Below are positions 13,017-13,702 of a DNA stretch of 13,702 nt, in pieces. Made by a program: the position numbers and the translations under genes. Positions within the stretch are counted from its first letter, which is position 1. Every line of letters begins with the position of its first letter. Source of the stretch: Spirochaetota bacterium (GTDB taxonomy: Bacteria > Spirochaetota > Spirochaetia > Treponematales > Treponemataceae). Location: assembly GCA_029571425.1 (NCBI GenBank), contig JAKPSR010000331.1:1-13702 (forward strand), read 5' to 3'. The notes below the pieces were generated by a model. The model searched no databases. It had not been told where the DNA came from and saw nothing but the letters and a program-made list of their open reading frames with translations.

Positions 13017-13702
13017 CAGAAGTAAAGGTCCCGCTCGCCGCGAAGGATGCGCTCGCGCGCCTTCACCAGGTGCTCCCACATCGCCTCCGAGAAGTCGGCG
13101 GGCACGCGCGCGCGCACCTCCTTCATCTCGCGGTCGATGATCTCGTCGCCGATGCGCTTCGTCTCCGGGCTCGCGAAGTCCTCCAACCATTCCTGGAAGG
13201 TAAGCACGGCGTTCAGCTTGCAAAAGCAACCCTCGCGCCCCGAGCCGAGCGCGTCCATGATCTTCTTACCCGTGCGGCCGCAGCGGTATCCGGCGGTGCA
13301 GAATGAGACGATGTGCCCCATCTCGGCGAGCTCGCGGATAATCGCGTCGAGGCTTCGCGTGTCGCCGAGCATGAACTGCTGGTTCTCCTCGCGCTGCGTA
13401 GCAGCGCCCGCGGGGAAGTCGTCGGTATACGCGCCGATGCCGACGCGGGTATCCGCGTCGCGCTGGGTGCACATCTTGATGACGGATCGGATCATCTCCG
13501 GCTTCTCGCGATTGGTGACGATGAGCCCGGCGTACGGAATCGCGAGCCTAATGACGGCGATCAGGTAACGAAATTCGTCGTCGCTTACGCGATTGGTCAC
13601 CCAGGAGAAGTCGGTATCGGCGGCGGGCTCGAGGCGGGGAACCGAGACGGTGTGCGGCCCGAGGCCGAACCTTCGCTCGAGGTCGCGCGCGTGCGCGACG
13701 AG
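13016..13702 (-). CDS. hydG: [FeFe]-hydrogenase maturase HydG, C-terminal part (5' end outside window)
   Basis: The last 228 codons plus TGA are present; the frame is open to the right edge, so the radical SAM core with its N-terminal cluster lies beyond it. HydG cleaves tyrosine to p-cresol and dehydroglycine and builds an Fe(CO)2CN-cysteine unit on a C-terminal auxiliary cluster. Recognisable blocks, numbered from the edge: GPHTVSVPRLEPA (15-27), VIRLAIPYAGLIVT (50-63), GDTRSLDAII (113-122), and the C-terminal SFCTAGYRCGRTG (133-145) and FCKLNAVLTF (160-169). In canonical HydG the last two blocks form CX2CX22C. Here the first and third Cys (135 and 161) are at the right spacing but the second is Gly138. 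Extra Cys occur at 141 and 159. This may be a variant auxiliary site. The stop overlaps the following lyase start by one base, so hydG leads this part of the operon; its promoter is off the window. Confidence 0.92.
   Translation of the reverse strand, partial: LVAHARDLERRFGLGPHTVSVPRLEPAADTDFSWVTNRVSDDEFRYLIAVIRLAIPYAGLIVTNREKPEMIRSVIKMCTQRDADTRVGIGAYTDDFPAGAATQREENQQFMLGDTRSLDAIIRELAEMGHIVSFCTAGYRCGRTGKKIMDALGSGREGCFCKLNAVLTFQEWLEDFASPETKRIGDEIIDREMKEVRARVPADFSEAMWEHLVKARERILRGERDLYF

Noticed and set aside
13017..13229. Upstream extension of the lyase to an earlier in-frame start at 13229
   Set aside because: The added residues are Arg/Gly-rich and lie within hydG in another frame; the ATG at 13016 overlapping the hydG stop fits family length and operon style.

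Overview
This is a GC-rich bacterial window with strong G/C-ending codon bias. It encodes a fermentative, hydrogen-metabolising anaerobe: the right third is a maturation operon for [FeFe]-hydrogenase, an enzyme class typical of strict anaerobes, and the middle carries a proton-pumping pyrophosphatase. A lipoprotein xylo-oligosaccharide hydrolase suggests growth on plant polysaccharide. My best guess at lineage is a spirochaete or a similar anaerobe, but this is an impression from protein style. No rRNA, tRNA or other phylogenetic marker is present.

Layout from left to right. (1) 2-736 (+): C-terminal part of a polytopic membrane glycosyltransferase cut by the left edge. (2) 713-2950 (-): CHASE-PAS-PAS-GGDEF diguanylate cyclase whose 3' end overlaps gene 1 tail-to-tail by 24 bases. 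(3) 2951-3052: a 102-base divergent promoter region in which both genes appear to start translation at or almost at the transcription start. (4) 3053-4315 (+): GH8 reducing-end xylose-releasing exo-oligoxylanase-like lipoprotein. (5) 4390-5154 (+): protein of unknown function that reads as two diverged copies of one domain, followed after 13 bases by (6) hppA, 5168-7249 (+), a K+-independent type H+-pyrophosphatase, then a strong terminator. (7) 7379-9049 (+): Na+/phosphate cotransporter with a PhoU-like tail. (8) A hairpin at 9048-9097 best oriented to end the leftward operon. (9) Leftward operon, in transcription order: hydG (13702-13016, N-terminal part beyond the right edge), an aspartase/fumarase-superfamily lyase (13016-11643), hydF (11646-10339) and hydE (10342-9194). 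The genes overlap by 1, 4 and 4 bases.

How the genes work together: HydG, HydE and HydF build the diiron subcluster of the [FeFe]-hydrogenase H-cluster. HydG makes CO and cyanide from tyrosine, HydE processes the iron synthon, and HydF is the GTPase scaffold. The lyase sits between hydG and hydF with coupled overlaps, so it is probably used in the same process, perhaps supplying ammonia or another small precursor for the dithiomethylamine bridge. Two residues make this operon more than routine. The lyase has Glu where aspartases have the substrate-binding His. HydG has Gly where the second Cys of the C-terminal auxiliary-cluster motif CX2CX22C is expected, with an extra Cys three residues later. 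The pyrophosphatase and phosphate transporter are neighbours with a plausible link through PPi/Pi, but a terminator separates them.

There is no gene-free stretch longer than 300 bases. The longest gaps are 7250-7378 (terminator plus promoter) and 9050-9193 (hairpin plus a short palindrome). I saw no mobile elements, CRISPR arrays, tRNA or rRNA genes.
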